44,212 nucleotides of DNA from Rhodoferax sp. Its GTDB lineage: Bacteria > Pseudomonadota > Gammaproteobacteria > Burkholderiales > Burkholderiaceae_C. Below, piece after piece: positions 16,080 to 24,170 of this stretch (positions within the stretch are counted from its first letter, which is position 1; each line of letters begins with the position of its first letter). The stretch covers positions 1 through 44,212 of the forward strand of contig JANYJD010000338.1 of NCBI GenBank assembly GCA_025358555.1, written 5' to 3'. Below the pieces are notes generated by a model. That model made no database searches, was not told where the DNA came from, and saw nothing but the letters and a program-made list of their open reading frames with translations. The position numbers and the translations under genes are program-made.

Positions 16080-16627
16080 TGCCGGGAAAAAGGTGTCGGA
16101 GAAACGGGGAGAAATGGGGTCAGGAAATGGGGTCAGATTCCAATTCAGGACAACCCTGCGTCAGGACGATCCAATGGTGTACGAAATTGGGCTCTGACCC
16201 CGTTTCTCTGACTGCGCACGAAGGGCGCACAGCAGTCCTGGACACCAACATCGTCCTGGACCTCTTCGTCTTCAAAGACCCCGCCACCGCGGCGGTGCGC
16301 CAGCGAATTGAAGCCAAAGAAATCCGCTGGATCGCCACCACCGCCATGCGGGACGAGCTGGAACGCGTACTGAGCTACCTGCACATCGTCCCGCGCCTTG
16401 CTTTCTACCGACTCACGCCATCCGACGTGCTGGCGCAGTTCGACCGGTACGCCCAAACCGAGCCCACAGCGCCCCGGGCCAACGCAATCTGCAAAGACCC
16501 GGATGACCAGCCCTTCATAGACCTGGCTGTGGCGCACCGCGCCCTGCTGTTGAGCAAGGACAATGCCGTTCTTTGTATGCGAAAAAGGCTTCTGGTCCTT
16601 GGTGTGAATGCACAGGCAGCTATTTGA
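16076..16627 (+). CDS. PIN-domain protein, putative toxin (repeat-derived ends)
   Basis: The frame gives up to 183 residues. From about residue 52 it is a PIN domain: VLDTNIVLDLF with the first catalytic aspartate, a central DELERVL, and DPDDQPFIDLA plus LLSKDN near the C-terminus. This fits the PIN family of putative toxin-antitoxin ribonucleases. No antitoxin is encoded next to it. ATG 16076 overlaps the upstream stop (ATGA), and ATG 16127 is an alternative. Residues about 9-45 come from the inverted-repeat element at 16099-16208, and the last ~15 residues and the stop come from a reversed copy of the dispersed repeat. The original start may have been lost. Confidence 0.7.
   Translation: MMPGKRCRRNGEKWGQEMGSDSNSGQPCVRTIQWCTKLGSDPVSLTAHEGRTAVLDTNIVLDLFVFKDPATAAVRQRIEAKEIRWIATTAMRDELERVLSYLHIVPRLAFYRLTPSDVLAQFDRYAQTEPTAPRANAICKDPDDQPFIDLAVAHRALLLSKDNAVLCMRKRLLVLGVNAQAAI
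16099..16208. mobile_element. MITE/REP-like element with terminal inverted repeats
   Basis: GAGAAACGGGG (16099-16109) and CCCCGTTTCTC (16198-16208) are perfect 11-bp inverted repeats bounding 110 bases. Inside, GGGGTCAGA-tt-CCAATT (16129-16145) pairs with AATTGG-gc-TCTGACCCC (16185-16201), so the whole can fold as a long hairpin, and a further GGGGTCAG lies at 16116-16123. GGGGTCAGA/TCTGACCCC units are typical of REP-like sequences. There is no transposase inside, so it would be non-autonomous. Confidence 0.65.
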
Positions 16628-16635
16628 TCCATAGC
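16581..16635 (-). repeat. Dispersed 55-bp repeat, copy I (reverse; 3' end of the PIN gene)
   Basis: Read on the minus strand the core is 16623-16594, with ATAGCT, TGTGCA and CAAGG in register, and GCTAT...ATAGCT on its left side. On the plus strand it encodes LVLGVNAQAAI and the TGA stop of the PIN gene. Confidence 0.72.
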
Positions 16636-16646
16636 GAAGTCAGGTC

Positions 16647-16676
16647 TTGGCAAGTCCACCCAACTTTAACTATCAT
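16647..16676 (+). promoter_or_regulatory. Candidate sigma-70 promoter of uvrA
   Basis: TTGGCA (16647-16652), an 18-base spacer and TATCAT (16671-16676) form a good sigma-70 promoter, with a start near 16683. I see no LexA-type SOS box overlapping it. Confidence 0.5.
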
Positions 16677-16795
16677 TGAGGGTTTCACTGACCTGAGCCC
16701 ACGCCACTTTGAACTCACCCACCGACGGCATTTACCTTGCACTGGATCAGGACGGCAGACCCTCCGGCCAAGAGCGGGATGGCAAATCCCTTGCC

Positions 16796-19700
16796 ATGGC
16801 GCTGCAGCAGCAGAACATCAGCATTCGCGGCGCGCGCACCCACAACCTCAAGAACATTGACCTTGACATACCGCGCAACAGGCTGGTGGTGATTACCGGG
16901 CTCTCGGGCTCTGGCAAGTCGTCCTTGGCGTTTGACACGCTGTACGCCGAGGGCCAGCGCCGCTATGTGGAAAGCCTGTCGACCTACGCGCGGCAGTTTT
17001 TGCAGCTCATGGACAAGCCTGATGTGGACGTGATTGAGGGCCTGTCGCCTGCCATCTCCATAGAACAAAAGGCCACCAGCCACAACCCCCGCTCCACCGT
17101 GGGCACGGTGACCGAAATCCACGACTACCTGCGCCTGCTATTTGCCCGCGCCGGCACGCCCCATTGCCCTGATCATGACTTGCCGCTGCAAGCGCAAACC
17201 GTGAGCCAGATGGTGGATGCCGTGCTGTCTCTGCCGGAAGACACCCGCCTGATGATTTTGGCCCCGCTGGCCCGCGAAAAAAAGGGCGAGTTTCTGGAGG
17301 TGTTTGCCGACATGCAGGCGCAGGGCTACGTGCGCTTTCGGGTCGATGGCGCGGCGCACGAGTTTGACAATTTGCCCAAGCTCAAGAAAACCGAGAAGCA
17401 CGACATCGACGTGGTGGTGGACCGCATCAAGGTGCGGCATGCGCCCGCTGGCAACGTCCCGTCCGCAGAGGCCCGCACCGACTACGACAACACCAAACAA
17501 CGCCTGGCAGAGAGTTTTGAGGCCGCGCTGCGCCTGGCTGACGGCCGCGCCATCGCGCTGGAGATGAATTCTAATACTGATAGCAAACTATTCAATCAGG
17601 ACGAGGGCTACGGTCCAAAAGAACACTTGTTCAACGCCAAATTCGCTTGCCCGGTGTGCAGCTACTCGATATCAGAGCTGGAGCCACGCCTGTTCTCTTT
17701 CAACTCGCCAGTCGGCGCCTGCCCGGCCTGTGACGGCCTGGGCCACCAGGAGTTTTTTGACCCCGCGCGGGTGGTGGCGTTCCCCTCGCTGAGCCTGGCC
17801 AGCGGTGCGATCAAGGGCTGGGACAGGCGCAATGGCTATTATTTTTCGATGCTGGAGAGCCTGGCCAAGCATTACAAGTTTGACCTCGATCTGGCGTTTG
17901 AGTCCCTGCCGGAACCTGTCCGTAACGCCGTGCTGCAAGGCTCGGGCGACGAAGAAATCAAGTTCAGTTACGTGATGGACTCTGGCGCTTCCCAAGGCAA
18001 GAAGCTCACCAAAAAACACCCGTTTGAAGGCATCATCCCCAACATGCAGCGGCGCTACCGCGAGACCGATTCGGCGCTGGTTCGCGAAGACCTCTCGCGC
18101 TACCGCAGTACCCAGCCTTGCACGGAGTGCGGTGGCTCGCGGCTGCGGCGTGAAGCGCGGCACGTAAAGCTGGTGAGCAGCAACGCACTTGAGCCGGGCG
18201 GAAAACCGCAGCCTGCCAAGGCGATTTTCGAGATCAGCCACTCGACGTTGCGCGAGAGTTTTGCCTATTTCGCCACGCTGACCCTCCCCGGCGCCAAGGG
18301 CGACATTGCTGCCAAAGTGGTGCGCGAAATCAGCCTGCGCCTGAAGTTTCTCAACGACGTGGGCCTGAGCTATTTAAGCCTGGACCGCAGCGCCGAAACC
18401 TTAAGCGGCGGCGAGTCGCAGCGGATCCGACTGGCGTCGCAGATTGGCTCGGGCCTGACCGGTGTGATGTACGTGTTGGACGAGCCCAGCATCGGCCTGC
18501 ACCAGCGCGACAACGACCGGCTGATTGCCACCCTCAAACACCTGCGCGACATTGGCAACAGCGTGATCGTGGTGGAGCACGATGAAGACATGATCCGCGC
18601 CGCCGACCATGTGATTGACATGGGGCCGGGCGCGGGCGTGCACGGCGGGCGCGTCATGGCAGAGGGCACATTCGACGAGGTCAAGGCCAATCCCGCCTCG
18701 CTCACTGGCAAATACCTGGCGCAGGTGTTGAAGATTGCCGTGCCCACGCGCCGTACGCCGTGGCTGCCTGCGGTCAAGTCAAAAGACTCGCCCGACAAAT
18801 ACAAGTCTTCGCGCTTCCCGCAAAGCCCGGCGGCCGAACGCCGTGCGGCGCGCGAGGTAATTCACCAGGCCACGCTGGGCAACATGCAGGCGCTGCGGGT
18901 GATTGGCGCCACTGGTCACAACCTCAAAAACGTGAGCATTGAAGTCCCGGTGGGCCTGCTGACCTGCGTGACGGGTGTCTCCGGCTCGGGCAAGTCCACA
19001 CTCGTCAACGACACGCTCTATGCCGCAGTGGCACGCACCTTGTACCGCGCGCACGACGAACCCGCCGCGCACGAAGCCATCGAAGGCATTGAGCATTTCG
19101 ACAAAGTCATCAATGTGGACCAGTCCCCGATTGGCCGTACGCCGCGCTCCAACCCGGCGACCTACACCGGGCTGTTCACGCCCATCCGCGAGCTGATGGC
19201 CGAAGTGCCCACCGCGCGCGAACGCGGCTATGGCCCGGGGCGCTTCAGCTTCAACGTGGCCGGTGGCCGCTGCGAGGCCTGCCAAGGCGACGGCATGGTT
19301 AAGGTGGAGATGCATTTTTTGCCCGACGTGTACGTGCCGTGCGACGTATGCAAAGGCATGCGCTACAACCGCGAGACGCTGGAGGTGCAGTACAAGGGCA
19401 AGAACATCGCGCAAATTCTGGACCTCACGGTCGAGGCTGCCTACGCATTCTTGAGCGCCGTGCCTACCATCGCGCGCAAGCTGCACACCCTGCTGGACGT
19501 GGGCTTGTCGTACATCCGTCTGGGCCAGGCGGCCACAACGCTCTCAGGCGGGGAAGCGCAGCGCGTCAAGCTGGCGCTTGAATTGTCCAAACGTGACACC
19601 GGCCGCACGCTCTACATTCTTGACGAGCCCACCACCGGCCTGCACTTTGCCGACATTGATTTGCTGCTCAAAGTGCTGCACCAGCTGCGCGACGCAGGCA

Positions 19701-19882
19701 ACACGATTGTGGTGATCGAGCACAACCTGGACGTCATCAAAACCGCCGACTGGATCATCGACATGGGCCCCGAGGGCGGCTCTGGCGGCGGCGAGGTGGT
19801 GGGTGTGGGCACGCCGGAAGACATTGCGGCGAATGCGGCGAGCCATACGGGGCGGTATTTGGCGAGACTGCTGGTGCCGTAG
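16796..19882 (+). CDS. uvrA: Excinuclease ABC subunit UvrA
   Basis: This protein of about 1028 residues is the damage-recognition ATPase of nucleotide excision repair. It has two ABC modules: [14 protein letters not shown] with [12 protein letters not shown] and [14 protein letters not shown], then [14 protein letters not shown] with [12 protein letters not shown] and [14 protein letters not shown]. Zinc-binding cysteines are present (CPVC...CPAC; CEAC...CDVC). ATG 16796 is chosen because homology-like sequence ([14 protein letters not shown]) starts just after; a TTG at 16709 would add 29 residues. Residues about 259-275 ([15 protein letters not shown]) are encoded by an in-frame dispersed repeat immediately before the first zinc module, and the linker before the second ABC module ([16 protein letters not shown]) is also long. 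Confidence 0.97.
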   Translation: MALQQQNISIRGARTHNLKNIDLDIPRNRLVVITGLSGSGKSSLAFDTLYAEGQRRYVESLSTYARQFLQLMDKPDVDVIEGLSPAISIEQKATSHNPRSTVGTVTEIHDYLRLLFARAGTPHCPDHDLPLQAQTVSQMVDAVLSLPEDTRLMILAPLAREKKGEFLEVFADMQAQGYVRFRVDGAAHEFDNLPKLKKTEKHDIDVVVDRIKVRHAPAGNVPSAEARTDYDNTKQRLAESFEAALRLADGRAIALEMNSNTDSKLFNQDEGYGPKEHLFNAKFACPVCSYSISELEPRLFSFNSPVGACPACDGLGHQEFFDPARVVAFPSLSLASGAIKGWDRRNGYYFSMLESLAKHYKFDLDLAFESLPEPVRNAVLQGSGDEEIKFSYVMDSGASQGKKLTKKHPFEGIIPNMQRRYRETDSALVREDLSRYRSTQPCTECGGSRLRREARHVKLVSSNALEPGGKPQPAKAIFEISHSTLRESFAYFATLTLPGAKGDIAAKVVREISLRLKFLNDVGLSYLSLDRSAETLSGGESQRIRLASQIGSGLTGVMYVLDEPSIGLHQRDNDRLIATLKHLRDIGNSVIVVEHDEDMIRAADHVIDMGPGAGVHGGRVMAEGTFDEVKANPASLTGKYLAQVLKIAVPTRRTPWLPAVKSKDSPDKYKSSRFPQSPAAERRAAREVIHQATLGNMQALRVIGATGHNLKNVSIEVPVGLLTCVTGVSGSGKSTLVNDTLYAAVARTLYRAHDEPAAHEAIEGIEHFDKVINVDQSPIGRTPRSNPATYTGLFTPIRELMAEVPTARERGYGPGRFSFNVAGGRCEACQGDGMVKVEMHFLPDVYVPCDVCKGMRYNRETLEVQYKGKNIAQILDLTVEAAYAFLSAVPTIARKLHTLLDVGLSYIRLGQAATTLSGGEAQRVKLALELSKRDTGRTLYILDEPTTGLHFADIDLLLKVLHQLRDAGNTIVVIEHNLDVIKTADWIIDMGPEGGSGGGEVVGVGTPEDIAANAASHTGRYLARLLVP
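17570..17622 (+). repeat. Dispersed 55-bp repeat, copy E (in frame in uvrA)
   Basis: The core is 17580-17609 with ATAGC, TTCAATC, GGACGA and GGGCT in register. It is read one base out of step from copies B, C, D and G (GAT AGC), giving [15 protein letters not shown]. It is the most diverged coding copy but keeps GGACGAGGGCTACGG. Confidence 0.7.
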
Positions 19883-19918
19883 CGGGGTGGCGTGGCGTCC
19901 GCCTGCCATCACCAAGCT

Positions 19919-20338
19919 TCACCTCACCACCATCACCCCCAAATGCGCAAAGTGCTTGTCCACGGTCAGTACCGGCAAGCTGCTTCGAATGGCGACAGCG
20001 GCAATCAGCGCGTCAGTCAGCGGGATTTGAAAACCTTTGCTTCGCAGCGCCTGTAGCGCCAGGCCCGCGCTGAGCCAGTCTGCGGGCTCAACGTTCAACA
20101 GGGGCACGCTGTCAAACAGCATCTCTAGCTGGCGTTTTTCTTTTTGGCCTTTGACGCCCTGTAGCAACTCGGCCACGCTGACGCTGCACAGGCAGGCACG
20201 GTCTTCGACCATGGCGTGCTGAACCTGATCGCCCAGCATGCCGCTGCCTGACCGCAAAAAATCGACCCAGCCGCAGGTGTCGATGAGCAGGCTTCCTTTG
20301 TCCGCTCCGGTTTTCTGTCCGACTGAGGTGGTGCTCAC
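19919..20338 (-). CDS. vapC: VapC-type PIN ribonuclease toxin
   Basis: This protein of up to 139 residues is a PIN-domain endoribonuclease: LLIDTCGWVDFLRSG gives the first catalytic aspartate (D20), SVSVAELLQG the glutamate region, and PLTDALIAAVA the later acidic residue. The start is a GTG overlapping the stop of the upstream antitoxin gene (GTGA), which is the normal VapBC arrangement. Its target, usually a tRNA or rRNA loop, cannot be read from sequence. Confidence 0.87.
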   Translation of the reverse strand: MSTTSVGQKTGADKGSLLIDTCGWVDFLRSGSGMLGDQVQHAMVEDRACLCSVSVAELLQGVKGQKEKRQLEMLFDSVPLLNVEPADWLSAGLALQALRSKGFQIPLTDALIAAVAIRSSLPVLTVDKHFAHLGVMVVR

Positions 20339-20562
20339 GCGCCGTTGCCCTTGCGCGTATCCTTTGCCATCTCAAGCGCACGCAGGTCCCGCCAGTTGTC
20401 CTCAACCTGCACCTGGCCGCGCAGTGCCAGTACCTTTTTCTTGCGCGCTTGCCGTAAGTAATCATCAAGCGCCTGCCTGATGGCGGCTACTGCGCTGCTT
20501 TGTCCCGTGGCTTGCATCAAGTCTTCTGCCTGCACGTCATCAATGGTGAGTGTTGTCCGCAT
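20335..20562 (-). CDS. vapB: VapB-type antitoxin
   Basis: This 75-residue protein has an N-terminal ribbon-helix-helix-like DNA-binding segment (RTTLTIDDVQAEDLMQATG) and a basic/acidic C-terminal tail that would clamp VapC. ATG 20562 is preferred over the adjacent TTG because GAGGAAG lies about eight bases upstream. The pair is expected to repress its own promoter, in the 22 bases between this start and the LuxR gene's end plus the upstream coding sequence. The palindrome CGCATCA...TGATGCG at 20580-20605 is a candidate operator or a terminator of the LuxR gene. Confidence 0.83.
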   Translation of the reverse strand: MRTTLTIDDVQAEDLMQATGQSSAVAAIRQALDDYLRQARKKKVLALRGQVQVEDNWRDLRALEMAKDTRKGNGA

Positions 20563-20583
20563 CAAAATCTTCCTCTAAACGCA

Positions 20584-21714
20584 TCATTCAATTGTAATTG
20601 ATGCGACCCGGGCATTCAATGCCGGTTTAACCTGCTGGTTTGCAGGCCCGCGCCCCACCTGAATCTCCGCAATCGTGCTGGTGATCAAATGCGTGAGTTC
20701 GCTGCGGCAGGTGATGCCCAGCTTTGCAAAAATGCTCTTGATGTGGGTGCGCACTGTCCAGATGCTTAGCAGCGCATGCTCGGCAATCTGCTGGTCGCTC
20801 AGGCCGCGCATGATCCACAGGCAGATGTCGGACTCTTTGGCGGTGATCTTGAAGCGTTGCAATATCCACTGGCGGTCAATCACCAGGCGCGATCTTGGGT
20901 TGATCTGCACCATGCAACAGGGCTGCCCCGGCTGGCCGGGCTGCAGGGGCTGCGTGCCTTTGGCCACAGACAGCCGGTAGCCTTCCCAGATTTCTGCGCC
21001 CGGCACGCCCTTCACCTGACGGGTGATCTGGTTCAGCAGCGACTGCTGCTCCCACGGCAGCAACGTTTGGTACAGCGCGCGTGCGGCTTCATTCTGGTGG
21101 GTTTGCAGCAGGTCGCCGCCCAATATGAAGCAGGCGTTGGGGTGGTGCTCCCACATGTCGTGCCAGCCCGAGACCTTGCCGCGCAGGTCGGCGAGGCTTC
21201 TCGCGTTGACCAGCGAGTTGGTGAAATGCGGCGAGAGCATGTCCAGCAAGGCCACTTCACGCTCACCAAACGGCGGGCGCGCCGTGCCACGCCAGATGCG
21301 CAGGTCGCCAATGTTCAGGCTGCCCTCGTAGGCATACAGGTTGATGCCCCATTTGAGGCCATCCACCCGCAGGAAATCGTTGTAAAACTCGGTCTTCTCC
21401 AGCTCCGGCTGCGCCATGATTTCATTCACCAGCGTGGCAGTGCGGCGCGCCTGGAGCAGCGACGTGATCGGGTCGCAATACTGGAAATGCGCCTGGTAGT
21501 GGTCCAGATTGGAAGCCGACATGTTGACAAACGCCACGTCTTCAAACTGGTGCAGGTGGTCGTTCCACACAAAAGACGCCAGCATGTCGGCCTGCAAGAG
21601 CTGCAGCAGGTCGTCTGCAATCGACTGGCGCAACGGCCGCGAGTCGGTGCTGCGCCCCAGCTTCTCAATGATGCTGAGAAGCTGCCTGAGTTCGCGGTCA
21701 TTGGCGCGGTACAT
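20584..21714 (-). CDS. LuxR-family transcriptional regulator
   Basis: This protein of about 376 residues has a C-terminal LuxR-type helix-turn-helix (ITAKESDICLWIMRGLSDQQ, then TVRTHIKSIFAKLGI; about 305-360). The long N-terminal part has no motif I recognise and may be a sensor domain. The frame is open to 21915, but ATG 21714 is the likely start. It is transcribed divergently from the amidase gene, and the shared 166-bp spacer carries a striking inverted repeat, so autoregulation and control of the amidase are a reasonable inference. Confidence 0.83.
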   Translation of the reverse strand: MYRANDRELRQLLSIIEKLGRSTDSRPLRQSIADDLLQLLQADMLASFVWNDHLHQFEDVAFVNMSASNLDHYQAHFQYCDPITSLLQARRTATLVNEIMAQPELEKTEFYNDFLRVDGLKWGINLYAYEGSLNIGDLRIWRGTARPPFGEREVALLDMLSPHFTNSLVNARSLADLRGKVSGWHDMWEHHPNACFILGGDLLQTHQNEAARALYQTLLPWEQQSLLNQITRQVKGVPGAEIWEGYRLSVAKGTQPLQPGQPGQPCCMVQINPRSRLVIDRQWILQRFKITAKESDICLWIMRGLSDQQIAEHALLSIWTVRTHIKSIFAKLGITCRSELTHLITSTIAEIQVGRGPANQQVKPALNARVASITIE

Positions 21715-21732
21715 GGGCGCTGTGCGTGGTTT

Positions 21733-21779
21733 TTTGCTATTTTGTGCGTTTCGCCAAGGGCTGGCAATCGCTATTTTTA
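21733..21779 (+). repeat. Possible degenerate copy (J) of the dispersed repeat
   Basis: GCTATTTTGTGCGTTTCGCC followed by AAGGGCT and, later, CTATTTTT resembles the dispersed repeat, with one indel relative to the other cores. It may instead be coincidence within the regulatory spacer. Confidence 0.35.
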
Positions 21780-21808
21780 GCGATCCAAAACCACTATTTC
21801 TAGCGATG
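21767..21808. promoter_or_regulatory. Putative operator: inverted repeat plus second half-site
   Basis: ATCGCTA (21767-21773), four bases, and TAGCGAT (21778-21784) form a perfect 18-bp palindrome. A second site, CTATTTCTAGCGATG (21794-21808), repeats the right half 23 bp (about two helical turns) downstream. It lies between the divergent LuxR and amidase genes and is the best candidate for the LuxR-type regulator's binding site. Confidence 0.5.
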
Positions 21809-21880
21809 CCTGACTTGGGGCTGTGCTCTACGATGGCGTTCGCCCGCCTGTTCATCACATTCACCCTGGAGACAAATTCA

Positions 21881-23467
21881 ATGACTGCAACTTTCAAATA
21901 TCTGCCCAATAACAACGACCGTGTTCAAGTCTCACGCCGCAGCGCCCTGAAAACCGTTGCAGCTACGGTGGCCGTGGCCAGCGGCCTGCCGGCGTGCGGC
22001 GGCGGCGATGGCCGGGTGGCGCTGACTACGGCCGAGCAGCTTGCGCTCACGGCATCCAGCGCCGTAGCTGCGATACGCGATGGCAACATCACGGCCGAGG
22101 CCTACGCCACCACCCTGCTGGCGCGCGCTAAACAACTCACGTCCTTGAATGCCATCATCACGCTCAACGAAGCCGGTGCACTTGCCGCTGCCCGCGCGGT
22201 CGATGCCAGACGCGCCAGCGGCCAGCCCCTGGGTGCGCTGGCCGGGCTGCCGCTCTTGGTGAAGGACAACATTGACACGCGGGATCTGCCCACGTCTGGC
22301 GGCACCCCGGCACTCAAAAACTTCCAGCCCAAAACCAATGCGCCGGTGCTGCAGGCCTTGCTGGACGCAGGCGCCATCGTGCTGGGCAAGGCCAACATGC
22401 ACGAGCTGGCCTTTGGCATCACCAGCACCAATGCGGCTACCGGGTTTGTGAAAAACCCCTATGACGTGTCGCGCATTCCGGGCGGCTCATCCGGCGGCAC
22501 GGCGGCTGGCATTGCGGCGCGCATTGCGCCAGCGGGCCTGGGCAGCGACACCGGCGGCTCAACCCGGGTTCCATCCGCGCTGTGCGGCACGGTGGGCATG
22601 CGGCCTTCGGTGGGCAATGGCGGCGCGGACCGGCGCTATAGCGGTGCGGGCGTGATTCCCATTTCGCACACGCGCGACACAGTGGGTGCCATGGCCCGCA
22701 CCGTGGCCGACGTGGCGCTGCTGGACTCAGTGGTGGCAGGCAAACCCGCGCCCGCTGCCGCCACCTTGAGCGGCCTGCGTATCGGCTTGCCGCGCGCCTA
22801 CTTTTGGGAGAACCTCGACACCGAGCTGGCCGCCATCATGAACACCGCTGTGCAGCGACTCACTGCGGCAGGCGTGGTTTTTGTGAACGCCGATCTGCCT
22901 GGCATTGGCACGCTGAACGACAACATTTCGTTCCCGGTGGCGCTGTATGAAACCTATGTTGATCTGCCCAAATACCTGCTGGCCGAAGGTTCCACGTTGA
23001 CCATCGACCAGGTGGCCGCGCAGATCAGCAGCCCGGACGTGCAGGGCGCGTTTGGCGCGGCCAAGACCTTTCCCAAAGCGGCTTATGACGCGGCGATTGG
23101 CACCTTCCGCCCGCAACTGCAGCAACTGTATGCCAGCTACTTTGCAACCAACCGCGTGGATGCGATCCTGTTCCCCACCACGGCGCTGCCCGCAGTGGCG
23201 ATTGACGGCACGTTTTCGGGCGCGGTATCCATCAATGGCGTGGCCCAGCCGGGCGGGCCGAATGCCGAATTCGGCGCCTACATCCGCAACACCGACCCCG
23301 GCAGCAACGCTGGCATTCCGGGCCTGGCGCTGCCGGCCGGCATGACCAAAGGCGGGCTGCCGGTAGGGCTGGAAATTGATGGGCCGCTCGGTAGTGACAG
23401 CCGGCTGCTGGCGATTGGGCTGGCGATTGAAGCGCTGCTGGGGCCACTGCCAGCGCCGACCTTGTAG
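21881..23467 (+). CDS. Amidase-signature hydrolase, Tat lipoprotein
   Basis: This 528-residue enzyme belongs to the amidase signature family (Ser-cisSer-Lys). The catalytic residues are placed as in known members: K128 in PLLVKDN, S203 in GGSSGG and S227 in SDTGGSTR, with the expected spacings of 75 and 24. The N-terminus holds a twin-arginine motif SRRSALK (18-24) and ends in a lipobox LPAC (C39), predicting export by Tat and attachment as a lipoprotein. ATG 21881 has GGAG nine bases upstream, although the frame is open to 21509. The substrate is unknown; an exported amidase could act on an amide nutrient or a peptide. Confidence 0.9.
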   Translation: MTATFKYLPNNNDRVQVSRRSALKTVAATVAVASGLPACGGGDGRVALTTAEQLALTASSAVAAIRDGNITAEAYATTLLARAKQLTSLNAIITLNEAGALAAARAVDARRASGQPLGALAGLPLLVKDNIDTRDLPTSGGTPALKNFQPKTNAPVLQALLDAGAIVLGKANMHELAFGITSTNAATGFVKNPYDVSRIPGGSSGGTAAGIAARIAPAGLGSDTGGSTRVPSALCGTVGMRPSVGNGGADRRYSGAGVIPISHTRDTVGAMARTVADVALLDSVVAGKPAPAAATLSGLRIGLPRAYFWENLDTELAAIMNTAVQRLTAAGVVFVNADLPGIGTLNDNISFPVALYETYVDLPKYLLAEGSTLTIDQVAAQISSPDVQGAFGAAKTFPKAAYDAAIGTFRPQLQQLYASYFATNRVDAILFPTTALPAVAIDGTFSGAVSINGVAQPGGPNAEFGAYIRNTDPGSNAGIPGLALPAGMTKGGLPVGLEIDGPLGSDSRLLAIGLAIEALLGPLPAPTL

Positions 23468-23496
23468 GTCAGGCAGGCCGATTGGTAGTTTTATCT

Positions 23497-23545
23497 ATTT
23501 AGGCCTGAAGCCCTCATGTAGTGTGCATGAGAAGCTACGTTTTAC
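23497..23545 (-). repeat. Dispersed 55-bp repeat, copy H (reverse; provides a stop codon)
   Basis: Read on the minus strand the core is 23538-23509, with GTAGCT, CATGCA and GAGGGCT in register, followed by TCAGGCC. It fills most of the gap between the convergent amidase and response-regulator genes, and the regulator's TAG stop (23537-23535) is part of the GTAGCT block. Confidence 0.75.
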
Positions 23546-24161
23546 GAAGCATATTCGCCAGTTCAACGGCCGACTTGGCCTGCATTTTGTCGAACACCCG
23601 GGCGCGGTGGACTTCGACCGTGCGCACGCTGATGTCCAGGCTGTCGGCGATCAGCTTGTTGGGCTGGCCTTCGACCACCAGGCGCATCACGTCGCGCTCG
23701 CGTTCGGTCAGCTCGGCCAGGCGATTGCGCAGCAGCGTTGTCTCTTTGCGCGCGCTGGCCACAGCGGCCGAGAGCGCCAGCGCCTGCTCGATGCGGTCTA
23801 CCAGCGCGTTGTCTGAAAAAGGTTTCTCGCAAAAGTCAAACGCGCCGCGCTTGACGGCGTCCACGGCGGTGGGCACATCTGCGTGGCCGGTCAAAAAAAT
23901 CACCGGCATGGCGGCATGCAGGCCGCGCATCACCAGCCAGTCAAACAGCGCCAGCCCGCTGATGCCGGGCATGCGCACGTCCAGCAGCAGGCAGCACGGC
24001 TGGTTTGGCAGGGCGTCGGCTTCGACCATCCTCTGGAATGCATCGGCGCCCCCAAACAGCTGGCTGGGCAGGCGGCGCGTGCGCAGCAGCCAGGCCAGGG
24101 CCTCGCGCACGCCTGCATCGTCATCCACGATGAAAACGCAGGCATCAATCGAGGGTTGCAT
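23535..24161 (-). CDS. FixJ/DctR-type response regulator
   Basis: This 208-residue protein has a receiver domain (about 6-122; phosphoacceptor D61 in LLLDVRMPG, then LTGHAD and EKPFS) and a C-terminal LuxR-type HTH (LTERERDVMRLVVEGQPNKL). It is the partner of the sensor kinase encoded nine bases upstream. The pair resembles FixLJ, TodST and DctSR; targets cannot be inferred, since no dicarboxylate transporter genes lie in the window. Its last codons and stop abut repeat copy H, so its C-terminus may have been shortened or altered by the repeat. Confidence 0.92.
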   Translation of the reverse strand: MQPSIDACVFIVDDDAGVREALAWLLRTRRLPSQLFGGADAFQRMVEADALPNQPCCLLLDVRMPGISGLALFDWLVMRGLHAAMPVIFLTGHADVPTAVDAVKRGAFDFCEKPFSDNALVDRIEQALALSAAVASARKETTLLRNRLAELTERERDVMRLVVEGQPNKLIADSLDISVRTVEVHRARVFDKMQAKSAVELANMLRKT

Positions 24162-24170
24162 GGCGCAATG

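Noticed and set aside
16640-16795. LexA-type SOS box before uvrA
   Set aside because: No CTGT-N8-ACAG-like sequence is present around the promoter candidate.
20580-20605. Palindrome CGCATCA...TGATGCG as a terminator
   Set aside because: It overlaps the LuxR stop codon and has no T-run in either direction; it could equally be a vapBC operator, so I did not list it separately.
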